Shown here in pieces: positions 51,120-62,100 of a DNA stretch of 64,000 nt. Under the pieces are notes generated by a model. The model was given only the letters and a program-made list of their open reading frames with translations, made no database searches and was not told the DNA's origin. Position numbers and translations under genes: made by a program. Position 1 is the stretch's first letter; every line of letters starts with the position of its first letter. Source of the stretch: Hydractinia symbiolongicarpus (taxonomy: Eukaryota; Cnidaria; Hydrozoa; Anthoathecata; Hydractiniidae); NCBI RefSeq assembly GCF_029227915.1, contig NC_079881.1:496001-560000 (forward strand). The letters are read 5' to 3'.

Positions 51120-53540
51120 CCAGGATTTACGGGAAATCGCAGGTTTTCGTTTGCCGGCGATTAAACTTCTTTTATTCAGCGTCTCATCAAAAATGAAAAC
51201 ATTTTTGTAAACTACAAGTCTCATGCGTTTTAGTGGTGAAAAATAATTTAAAAAATCGCTCGGGAAAAGAGTTTACTCCCTGGGTACTTCCTTTGTATAC
51301 TTTTGACTATACGGGCCGAGTCGGGGATTTACGGGAAGTCGCGGGTTTTCGTTTGCCGGCGATTAAACTTCTCTTATTCAGCGTCTCATCAAAAATGAAA
51401 ACATTTTTAAAAACTACAAGTCTCATGTGCTTTAGTGCTGAAAAAATAATTTAAAAAATCGTTCGGGAAATGAGTTTACTCCCTGGGTACTTCCTTTGTA
51501 TACTTTTGGCTATACGGGCCGAGTCCGGGGTTTACGGAAAATGGCGGGTTTTCGTTTGCCGGCAATTAAACTCCTTTTATTCAGCGTCTCATCAAAAATG
51601 AAAACATTTTTGAAAACTACAAGTCTCATGCGTTTTAGTGGTGAAAAGATAATTTAAAAAATCGTTTTGGAAATGAGTTTACTCACAGGGTACTTTCTTT
51701 GTATACATTCGACTACACGGGCCAAGCCCGGGATTTACGGGAAATCGCGGATTTTCGTTTGCCGGCGATTAAACCACTTTCATTAAGCGTCTCATCAAAA
51801 ACTAAAACATTTCTGAAAACTACAAGTCTCATGCGTTTTAGTGGTGAAAAAATAATTTAAAAAATCGCTCGGGAAAAGAGTTTACTCCCTGGGTACTTTC
51901 TTTGTATACTTTTGACTATACGGGCCGAGTCCGGGGTTTACGGGAAATGGCGGGTTTTCGTTTGCCGGCGATTAAACTTCTTTTATTCAGCGTCTCATCA
52001 AAAATGAAAACATTTTTGTAAACTACAAGTCTCATGCGTTTTAGTGGTGAAAAGATAATTTAAAAAATCGTTTTGGAAATGAGTTTACTCACAGGGTACT
52101 TTCTTTGTATACTTTTGACTATACGGGCCGAGTCCAAGATTTACGGGAAATCGCAGGTTTTCGTTTGCCGGCGATTAAACTTCTTTTATTCAGCGTCTCA
52201 TCAAAAATGAAAACATTTTTGTAAACTACAAGTCTCATGCGTTTTAGTGGTGAAAAATAATTTAAAAAATCGCTCGGGAAAAGAGTTTACTCCCTGGGTA
52301 CTTCCTTTGTATACTTTTGACTATACGGGCCGAGTCGGGGATTTACGGGAAGTCGCGGGTTTTCGTTTGCCGGCGATTAAACTTCTCTTATTCAGCGTCT
52401 CATCAAAAATGAAAACATTTTTAAAAACTACAAGTCTCATGTGCTTTAGTGCTGAAAAAATAATTTAAAAAATCGTTCGGGAAATGAGTTTACTCCCTGG
52501 GTACTTCCTTTGTATACTTTTGGCTATACGGGCCGAGTCCGGGGTTTACGGAAAATGGCGGGTTTTCGTTTGCCGGCAATTAAACTCCTTTTATTCAGCG
52601 TCTCATCAAAAATGAAAACATTTTTGAAAACTACAAGTCTCATGCGTTTTAGTGGTGAAAAGATAATTTAAAAAATCGTTTTGGAAATGAGTTTACTCAC
52701 AGGGTACTTTCTTTGTATACATTCGACTACACGGGCCAAGCCCGGGATTTACGGGAAATCGCGGGTTTTCGTTTGCCGGCGATTAAACCACTTTCATTAA
52801 GCGTCTCATCAAAAATTAAAACATTTCTGAAAACTACAAGTCTCATGCGTTTTAGTGATGAAAAAATAATTTAAAAAATCGTTCGGGAAATGAGTTTACT
52901 CCCAGGGTACTTTCTTTGTATACTTTTGACTATACGGGCCGAGTCCAGGATTTACGGGAAATCGCAGGTTTTCGTTTGCCGGCGATTAAACTTCTTTTAT
53001 TCAGCGTCTCATCAAAAATGAAAACATTTTTGTAAACTACAAGTCTCATGCGTTTTAGTGGTGAAAAGATAATTTAAAAAATCGTTTTGGAAATGAGTTT
53101 ACTCACAGGGTACTTTCTTTGTATACTTTTGACTATACGGGCCGAGTCCAAGATTTACGGGAAATCGCAGGTTTTCGTTTGCCGGCGATTAAACTTCTTT
53201 TATTCAGCGTCTCATCAAAAATGAAAACATTTTTGTAAACTACAAGTCTCATGCGTTTTAGTGGTGAAAAATAATTTAAAAAATCGCTCGGGAAAAGAGT
53301 TTACTCCCTGGGTACTTCCTTTGTATACTTTTGACTATACGGGCCGAGTCGGGGATTTACGGGAAGTCGCGGGTTTTCGTTTGCCGGCGATTAAACTTCT
53401 CTTATTCAGCGTCTCATCAAAAATGAAAACATTTTTAAAAACTACAAGTCTCATGTGCTTTAGTGCTGAAAAAATAATTTAAAAAATCGTTAGGGAAATG
53501 AGTTTACTCCCTGGGTACTTCCTTTGTATACTTTTGACTA
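51090..53540 (-). repeat. Five-monomer higher-order repeat, about 2.4 copies (period 1014 bp)
   Basis: A 73-codon open frame recurs at 51233, 52247 and 53261, and the surrounding variants follow the same step: gaaaaataatttaaaa with gctcgggaaaagag, aaacttctcttattc, gtgctttagtgctg, and cttttggctatac. One monomer differs between the first copy (51840-51990, gctcggg type) and the second (52855-53005, cccaggg type). The whole stretch is mirrored at 57497-59947. Confidence 0.82.
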
Positions 53541-53941
53541 TACGGGCCGAGTCGGGGATTTACGGGAAGTCGCGGGTTTTCGTTTGCCGGCGATTAAACT
53601 TCTCTTATTCAGCGTCTCATCAAAAATGAAAACATTTTTAAAAACTACAAGTCTCATGTGCTTTAGTGCTGAAAAAATAATTTAAAAAATCGTTCGGGAA
53701 ATGAGTTTACTCCCTGGGTACTTTCTTTGTATACTTTTGACTATACGGGCTGAGTCCAGGATTTACGGGAAATCGCAGGTTTTCGTTTGCCGGCGATTAA
53801 ACTTCTTTTATTCAGCGTCTCATCAAAATGGAAAACATTTTTGTAAACTACAAGTCTCATGCGTTTTAGTGGTGAAAAGATAATTTAAAAAATCGATTTG
53901 GAAATGAGTTTACTCACAGGGTACTTTCTTTGTATACTTTT

Positions 53942-54518
53942 GACTATACGGGCCGAGTCCAAGATTTACGGGAAGTCGCGAGTTTTCGTTTGCCGGCGAT
54001 TAAACCACTTTCATTAGGCGTCTCATCAAAAATGAAAACATTTCTGAAAACTACAAGTCTCATGCGTTCTAGTGGTGAAAAAATAATTTAAAAAATCGTT
54101 CGGGAAATGAGTTTAATCCCTGGGTACCTTCTTCGTATACTTTTGACTATACGGGCCGAATCCGGGATTTACGGGAAATCGCGGGTTTTTGTTTGCCGGC
54201 GATTAAACTTCATTTATTCAGCGTCTCATCAAAAATGAAAACATTTTTGAAAACTACAAGTCTCATGGGCTTTAGTGGTGAAATAATAATTTAAAAAATC
54301 GTTCGGGAAATGAGTTTACTCCCTGGGTACTTTCTTTGTATACTTTTGACTATACGGGCCGAGTCCGGGGTTTACGGGAAATGGCGGGTTTTCGTTTGCC
54401 GGCGATTAAACTCCTTTTATTCAGCGTCTCATCAAAAATGAAAACATTTTTCAAAGCTACAAGTCTCATGCGCTTTAGTGGTGAAAAGATAATTTAAAAA
54501 ATCGTTTTGGAAATGAGT
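53942..54518 (-). repeat. Long-range copy of 20880-21455 next to the palindrome centre
   Basis: Carries the linked variants cattaggcgtctc, gtttaatccctgggtacc with ttcttcgtatac, aaacttcatttattcag and tttttcaaagctac. Neighbouring monomers on both sides are of other types, so a small block from about 33 kb away was inserted or converted here before the inverted duplication. It is mirrored at 56519-57095. Confidence 0.7.
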
Positions 54519-54856
54519 TTACTCCCTGGGTACTTCCTTTGTATACTTTTGACTATACGGGACGAGTCGGGGATTTACGGGAAGTCGCGGGTTTTCGTTT
54601 GCCGGCGATTAAACTTCTCTTATTCAGCGTCTCATCAAAAATGAAAACATTTTTAAAAACTACAAGTCTCATGTGCTTTAGTGCTGAAAAAATAATTTAA
54701 AAAATCGTTCGGGAAATGAGTTTACTCCCTGGGTACTTTCTTTGTATACTTTTAGCTATACGGGCCGAGTCCGGGGTTTACGGAAAATGGCGGGTTTTCG
54801 TTTGCCGGCAATTAAACTCCTTTTATTCAGCGTCTCATCAAAAATGAAAACATTTT

Positions 54857-54962
54857 TGAAAACTACAAGTCTCATGCGTTTTAGTGATGAAAAAATAATT
54901 TAAAAAATCGATTTTTTAAATTATTTTTTCATCACTAAAACGCATGAGACTTGTAGTTTTCA
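54857..54962. repeat. Perfect 106 bp palindrome at the second orientation switch
   Basis: Arms of 53 bp (54857-54909 and 54910-54962) are exact reverse complements with no spacer, centred on ATCGAT at 54907-54912. Beyond 54962 similarity goes on only as satellite homology, because the flanking monomers are of different subtypes (caaaaatg against cagaaatg). The centre is very AT-rich. On one strand the element could form a 53 bp hairpin. Confidence 0.95.
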
Positions 54963-56127
54963 GAAATGTTTTAGTTTTTGATGAGACGCCTAATGAAAGT
55001 GGTTTAATCGCCGGCAAACGAAAACCCGCGATTTCCCGTAAATCCCGGGCTTGGCCCGTGTAGTCGAATGTATACAAAGAAAGTACCCTGTGAGTAAACT
55101 CATTTCCAAAACGATTTTTTAAATTATTTTTTCACCACTAAAACGCATGAGACTTGTAGTTTTCAAAAATGTTTTCATTTTTGATGAGACGCTGAATAAA
55201 AGGAGTTTAATTGCCGGCAAACGAAAACCCGCCATTTTCCGTAAACCCCGGACTCGGCCCGTATAGCCAAAAGTATACAAAGGAAGTACCCAGGGAGTAA
55301 ACTCATTTCCCGAACGATTTTTTAAATTATTTTTTCAGCACTAAAGCACATGAGACTTGTAGTTTTTAAAAATGTTTTCATTTTTGATGAGACGCTGAAT
55401 AAAAGGAGTTTAATTGCCGGCAAACGAAAACCCGCCATTTTCCGTAAACCCCGGACTCGGCCCGTATAGCCAAAAGTATACAAAGGAAGTACCCAGGGAG
55501 TAAACTCATTTCCCGAACGATTTTTTAAATTATTTTTTCAGCACTAAAGCACATGAGACTTGTAGTTTTTAAAAATGTTTTCATTTTTGATGAGACGCTG
55601 AATAAGAGAAGTTTAATCGCCGGCAAACGAAAACCCGCCATTTTCCGTAAACCCCAGACTCGGCCCGTATAGTCAAAAGTATACAAAGAAAGTACCCTGG
55701 GAGTAAACTCATTTCCCGAACAATTTTTTAAATTATTATTTCACCACTAAAACGCATGAGACTTGTAGTTTTCAAAAATGTTTTCATTTTTGATGAGACG
55801 CTGAATAAAAAAAGTTTAATCGCCGGCAAACGAAAACCCGCCATTTCCCGTAAACCCCGGACTCGGCCCGTATAGTCAAAAGTATACAAAGAAAGTACCC
55901 AGGGAGTAAACTCTTTTCCCGAGCGATTTTTTAAATTATTTTTTCACCACTAAAACACATGAGACTTGTAGTTTACAAAAATGTTTTCATTTTTGATGAG
56001 ACGCTGAATAAAAGAAGTTTAATCGCCGGTAAACGAAAACCTGCGATTTCCCGTAAATCCTGGACTCGGCCCGTATAGTCAAAAGTATACAAAGGAAGTT
56101 CCCAGGGAGTAAACTCATTTCCCGAAC
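54910..56127 (+). repeat. Six-monomer asymmetric spacer of the giant palindrome (1218 bp)
   Basis: It lies between the end of the left arm (54909) and its mirror (56128). It is ordinary satellite of the right-arm type: its monomers resemble those near 58.2-60.4 kb, including the gttttagtttttgatg, gaacaatttttt, aaaaaaagtttaatcg and gccggtaaacg variants. One monomer (about 55515-55720) is a hybrid with gaataagagaag and acccgccattttccg. It probably represents array that once lay beyond 54909 and survives on only one side of the fusion (inference). Confidence 0.85.
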
Positions 56128-59100
56128 GATTTTTTAAATTATTTTTTCATCACTAAAACGCATGAGACTTGTAGTTTTCAAAAATGTTTTCATTTTTGAT
56201 GAGACGCTGAATAAAAGGAGTTTAATTGCCGGCAAACGAAAACCCGCCATTTTCCGTAAACCCCGGACTCGGCCCGTATAGCTAAAAGTATACAAAGAAA
56301 GTACCCAGGGAGTAAACTCATTTCCCGAACGATTTTTTAAATTATTTTTTCAGCACTAAAGCACATGAGACTTGTAGTTTTTAAAAATGTTTTCATTTTT
56401 GATGAGACGCTGAATAAGAGAAGTTTAATCGCCGGCAAACGAAAACCCGCGACTTCCCGTAAATCCCCGACTCGTCCCGTATAGTCAAAAGTATACAAAG
56501 GAAGTACCCAGGGAGTAAACTCATTTCCAAAACGATTTTTTAAATTATCTTTTCACCACTAAAGCGCATGAGACTTGTAGCTTTGAAAAATGTTTTCATT
56601 TTTGATGAGACGCTGAATAAAAGGAGTTTAATCGCCGGCAAACGAAAACCCGCCATTTCCCGTAAACCCCGGACTCGGCCCGTATAGTCAAAAGTATACA
56701 AAGAAAGTACCCAGGGAGTAAACTCATTTCCCGAACGATTTTTTAAATTATTATTTCACCACTAAAGCCCATGAGACTTGTAGTTTTCAAAAATGTTTTC
56801 ATTTTTGATGAGACGCTGAATAAATGAAGTTTAATCGCCGGCAAACAAAAACCCGCGATTTCCCGTAAATCCCGGATTCGGCCCGTATAGTCAAAAGTAT
56901 ACGAAGAAGGTACCCAGGGATTAAACTCATTTCCCGAACGATTTTTTAAATTATTTTTTCACCACTAGAACGCATGAGACTTGTAGTTTTCAGAAATGTT
57001 TTCATTTTTGATGAGACGCCTAATGAAAGTGGTTTAATCGCCGGCAAACGAAAACTCGCGACTTCCCGTAAATCTTGGACTCGGCCCGTATAGTCAAAAG
57101 TATACAAAGAAAGTACCCTGTGAGTAAACTCATTTCCAAATCGATTTTTTAAATTATCTTTTCACCACTAAAACGCATGAGACTTGTAGTTTACAAAAAT
57201 GTTTTCCATTTTGATGAGACGCTGAATAAAAGAAGTTTAATCGCCGGCAAACGAAAACCTGCGATTTCCCGTAAATCCTGGACTCAGCCCGTATAGTCAA
57301 AAGTATACAAAGAAAGTACCCAGGGAGTAAACTCATTTCCCGAACGATTTTTTAAATTATTTTTTCAGCACTAAAGCACATGAGACTTGTAGTTTTTAAA
57401 AATGTTTTCATTTTTGATGAGACGCTGAATAAGAGAAGTTTAATCGCCGGCAAACGAAAACCCGCGACTTCCCGTAAATCCCCGACTCGGCCCGTATAGT
57501 CAAAAGTATACAAAGGAAGTACCCAGGGAGTAAACTCATTTCCCTAACGATTTTTTAAATTATTTTTTCAGCACTAAAGCACATGAGACTTGTAGTTTTT
57601 AAAAATGTTTTCATTTTTGATGAGACGCTGAATAAGAGAAGTTTAATCGCCGGCAAACGAAAACCCGCGACTTCCCGTAAATCCCCGACTCGGCCCGTAT
57701 AGTCAAAAGTATACAAAGGAAGTACCCAGGGAGTAAACTCTTTTCCCGAGCGATTTTTTAAATTATTTTTCACCACTAAAACGCATGAGACTTGTAGTTT
57801 ACAAAAATGTTTTCATTTTTGATGAGACGCTGAATAAAAGAAGTTTAATCGCCGGCAAACGAAAACCTGCGATTTCCCGTAAATCTTGGACTCGGCCCGT
57901 ATAGTCAAAAGTATACAAAGAAAGTACCCTGTGAGTAAACTCATTTCCAAAACGATTTTTTAAATTATCTTTTCACCACTAAAACGCATGAGACTTGTAG
58001 TTTACAAAAATGTTTTCATTTTTGATGAGACGCTGAATAAAAGAAGTTTAATCGCCGGCAAACGAAAACCTGCGATTTCCCGTAAATCCTGGACTCGGCC
58101 CGTATAGTCAAAAGTATACAAAGAAAGTACCCTGGGAGTAAACTCATTTCCCGAACGATTTTTTAAATTATTTTTTCATCACTAAAACGCATGAGACTTG
58201 TAGTTTTCAGAAATGTTTTAATTTTTGATGAGACGCTTAATGAAAGTGGTTTAATCGCCGGCAAACGAAAACCCGCGATTTCCCGTAAATCCCGGGCTTG
58301 GCCCGTGTAGTCGAATGTATACAAAGAAAGTACCCTGTGAGTAAACTCATTTCCAAAACGATTTTTTAAATTATCTTTTCACCACTAAAACGCATGAGAC
58401 TTGTAGTTTTCAAAAATGTTTTCATTTTTGATGAGACGCTGAATAAAAGGAGTTTAATTGCCGGCAAACGAAAACCCGCCATTTTCCGTAAACCCCGGAC
58501 TCGGCCCGTATAGCCAAAAGTATACAAAGGAAGTACCCAGGGAGTAAACTCATTTCCCGAACGATTTTTTAAATTATTTTTTCAGCACTAAAGCACATGA
58601 GACTTGTAGTTTTTAAAAATGTTTTCATTTTTGATGAGACGCTGAATAAGAGAAGTTTAATCGCCGGCAAACGAAAACCCGCGACTTCCCGTAAATCCCC
58701 GACTCGGCCCGTATAGTCAAAAGTATACAAAGGAAGTACCCAGGGAGTAAACTCTTTTCCCGAGCGATTTTTTAAATTATTTTTCACCACTAAAACGCAT
58801 GAGACTTGTAGTTTACAAAAATGTTTTCATTTTTGATGAGACGCTGAATAAAAGAAGTTTAATCGCCGGCAAACGAAAACCTGCGATTTCCCGTAAATCT
58901 TGGACTCGGCCCGTATAGTCAAAAGTATACAAAGAAAGTACCCTGTGAGTAAACTCATTTCCAAAACGATTTTTTAAATTATCTTTTCACCACTAAAACG
59001 CATGAGACTTGTAGTTTACAAAAATGTTTTCATTTTTGATGAGACGCTGAATAAAAGAAGTTTAATCGCCGGCAAACGAAAACCCGCCATTTCCCGTAAA

Positions 59101-62100
59101 CCCCGGACTCGGCCCGAATAGTCAAAAGTATACAAAGAAAGTACCCAGGGAGTAAACTCTTTTCCCGAGCGATTTTTTAAATTATTTTTTCACCACTAAA
59201 ACGCATGAGACTTGTAGTTTTCAGAAATGTTTTAGTTTTTGATGAGACGCTTAATGAAAGTGGTTTAATCGCCGGCAAACGAAAATCCGCGATTTCCCGT
59301 AAATCCCGGGCTTGGCCCGTGTAGTCGAATGTATACAAAGAAAGTACCCTGTGAGTAAACTCATTTCCAAAACGATTTTTTAAATTATCTTTTCACCACT
59401 AAAACGCATGAGACTTGTAGTTTTCAAAAATGTTTTCATTTTTGATGAGACGCTGAATAAAAGGAGTTTAATTGCCGGCAAACGAAAACCCGCCATTTTC
59501 CGTAAACCCCGGACTCGGCCCGTATAGCCAAAAGTATACAAAGGAAGTACCCAGGGAGTAAACTCATTTCCCGAACGATTTTTTAAATTATTTTTTCAGC
59601 ACTAAAGCACATGAGACTTGTAGTTTTTAAAAATGTTTTCATTTTTGATGAGACGCTGAATAAGAGAAGTTTAATCGCCGGCAAACGAAAACCCGCGACT
59701 TCCCGTAAATCCCCGACTCGGCCCGTATAGTCAAAAGTATACAAAGGAAGTACCCAGGGAGTAAACTCTTTTCCCGAGCGATTTTTTAAATTATTTTTCA
59801 CCACTAAAACGCATGAGACTTGTAGTTTACAAAAATGTTTTCATTTTTGATGAGACGCTGAATAAAAGAAGTTTAATCGCCGGCAAACGAAAACCTGCGA
59901 TTTCCCGTAAATCCTGGACTCGGCCCGTATAGTCAAAAGTATACAAAGAAAGTACCCTGGGAGTAAACTCATTTCCCGAACAATTTTTTAAATTATTATT
60001 TCACCACTAAAACGCATGAGACTTGTAGTTTTCAAAAATGTTTTCATTTTTGATGCGACGCTGAATAAAAAAAGTTTAATCGCCGGCAAACGAAAACCCG
60101 CCATTTCCCGTAAACCCCGGACTCGGCCCGTATAGTCAAAAGTATACAAAGAAAGTACCCAGGGAGTAAACTCTTTTCCCGAGCGATTTTTTAAATTATT
60201 TTTTCACCACTAAAACGCATGAGACTTGTAGTTTACAAAAATGTTTTCATTTTTGATGAGACGCTGAATAAAAGAAGTATAATCGCCGGTAAACGAAAAC
60301 CTGCGATTTCCCGTAAATCCTGGACTCGGCCCGTATAGTCAAAAGTATACAAAGGAAGTACCCAGGGAGTAAACTCATTTCCCGAACGATTTTTTAAATT
60401 ATTTTTTCATCACTAAAACGCATGAGACTTGTAGTTTTCAAAAATGTTTTCATTTTTGATGAGACGCTGAATAAAAGAAGTATAATCGCCGGTAAACGAA
60501 AACCTGCGATTTCCCGTAAATCCTGGACTCGGCCCGTATAGTCAAAAGTATACAAAGGAAGTACCCAGGGAGTAAACTCATTTCCCGAACGATTTTTTAA
60601 ATTATTTTTTCATCACTAAAACGCATGAGACTTGTAGTTTTCAAAAATGTTTTCATTTTTGATGAGACGCTGAATAAAAGGAGTTTAATTGCCGGCAAAC
60701 GAAAACCCGCCATTTTCCGTAAACCCCGGACTCGACCCGTATAGCCAAAAGTATACAAAGGAAGTACCCAGGGAGTAAACTCATTTCCCGAACGATTTTT
60801 TAAATTATTTTTTCAGCACTAAAGCACATGAGACTTGTAGTTTTTAAAAATGTTTTCATTTCTGATGAGACGCTGAATAAAAGAAGTTTAATCGCCGGCA
60901 AACGAAAACCCGCCATTTCCCGTAAACCCCGGACTCGGCCCGTATAGTCAAAAGTATACAAAGAAAGTACCCAGGGAGTAAACTCATTTCCCGAACGATT
61001 TTTTAAATTATTATTTCACCACTAAAGCCCACGAGACTTGTAGTTTTTAAAAATGTTTTCATTTTTGATGAGACGCTGAATAAAAGAAGTTTAATCGCCG
61101 GCAAACGAAAACCCGCGATTTCCCGTAAATCCCGGACTCGGCCCGTATAGTCAATACTATACAAAGAAGGTAACCAGGGAGTAAACTCATTTCCCGAACA
61201 ATTTTTTAAATTATTTTTTCACCACTAAAACGCATGACACTTGTAGTTTTCAAAAATGTTTTCATTTTTGATGAGACGCTGAATAAAAGGAGTTTAATTG
61301 CCGGCAAACGAAAACCCGCCATTTTCCGTAAACCCCGGATTCGGCCCGTATAGCCAAAAGTATACAAAGGAAGTACCCAGGGAGTAAACTCATTTCCCGA
61401 ACGATTTTTTAAATTATTTTTTCACCACTAAAGCACATGAGACTTGTAGTTTTCAAAAATGTTTTCATTTTTGATGAGACGCTGAATAAAAGAAGTTTAA
61501 TCGCTGGCAAACGAAAACCCGCGACTTCCCGTAAATCCCCGACTCGGTCCGTATAGTCAAAAGTATACAAAGAAAGTACCCAGGCAGTAAACTCATTTCC
61601 AAAACGATTTTTTAAATTATCTTTTCACCACTAAAACGCATGAGACTTGTAGTTTTCAAAAATGTTTTCATTTCTGATGAGACGCTGAATAAAAGAAGTT
61701 TAATCGCCGGCAAACGAAAACCCGCCATTTCCCGTAAACCCCGGACTCGGCCCGTATAGTCAAAAGTATACAAAGAAAGTACCCAGGGAGTAAACTCATT
61801 TCCCGAACGATTTTTTAAATTATTATTTCACCACTAAAGCCCACGAGACTTGTAGTTTTTAAAAATGTTTTCATTTTTGATGAGACGCTGAATAAAAGAA
61901 GTTTAATCGCCGGCAAACGAAAACCCGCGACTTCCCGTAAATCCCCGACTCGGTCCGTATAGTCAAAAGTATACAAAGAAAGTACCCAGGGAGTAAACTC
62001 ATTTCCAAAACGATTTTTTAAATTATCTTTTCACCACTAAAACGCATGAGACTTGTAGTTTTCAAAAATGTTTTCATTTCTGATGAGACGCTGAATAAAA

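Larger units (their letters stand above)
16698..54909 (-). repeat. Satellite array block 2, reverse orientation (about 189 monomers)
   Basis: The same satellite family as block 1 read on the minus strand: the order is atcgttcgggaaatgag, gtactttctttgtatac, gactatacgggcc, cgggaaatcgcggg, gtttgccggcgattaaac, gcgtctcatc, aaaaatgaaaacattt, ctacaagtctcatg, gttttagtggtgaaa. Period stays at 202-203 bp with both subfamilies, several shared sub-variants (for example tgcaggccaaggccggg, ggccaaacctggg, cttgttttattcag) and poly-A expansions. There is no gap, gene or transposon. The block starts at the junction insert and ends exactly at an ATCGAT palindrome centre. Sub-blocks are listed separately. Confidence 0.97.
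46022..54909 (-). repeat. Left arm of a giant satellite palindrome (8.9 kb)
   Basis: The reverse complement of this arm is the sequence at 56128-64000. Coordinates pair as x + y = 111037 for 50105-54909 and x + y = 110022 for 46022-50104. Private variants reproduced in the other arm include tatacgggacgag (near 54560 / 56470), gcgttctagtgg (54067 / 56965), gttaggg (53491 / 57545), aaactaaaacat (51800 / 59237), aaattaaaacat (52817 / 58220) and a 14 bp slip (46167-46180 / 63842-63855). The arm may extend left of 46022, because the right arm is cut by the window end. Confidence 0.93.
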
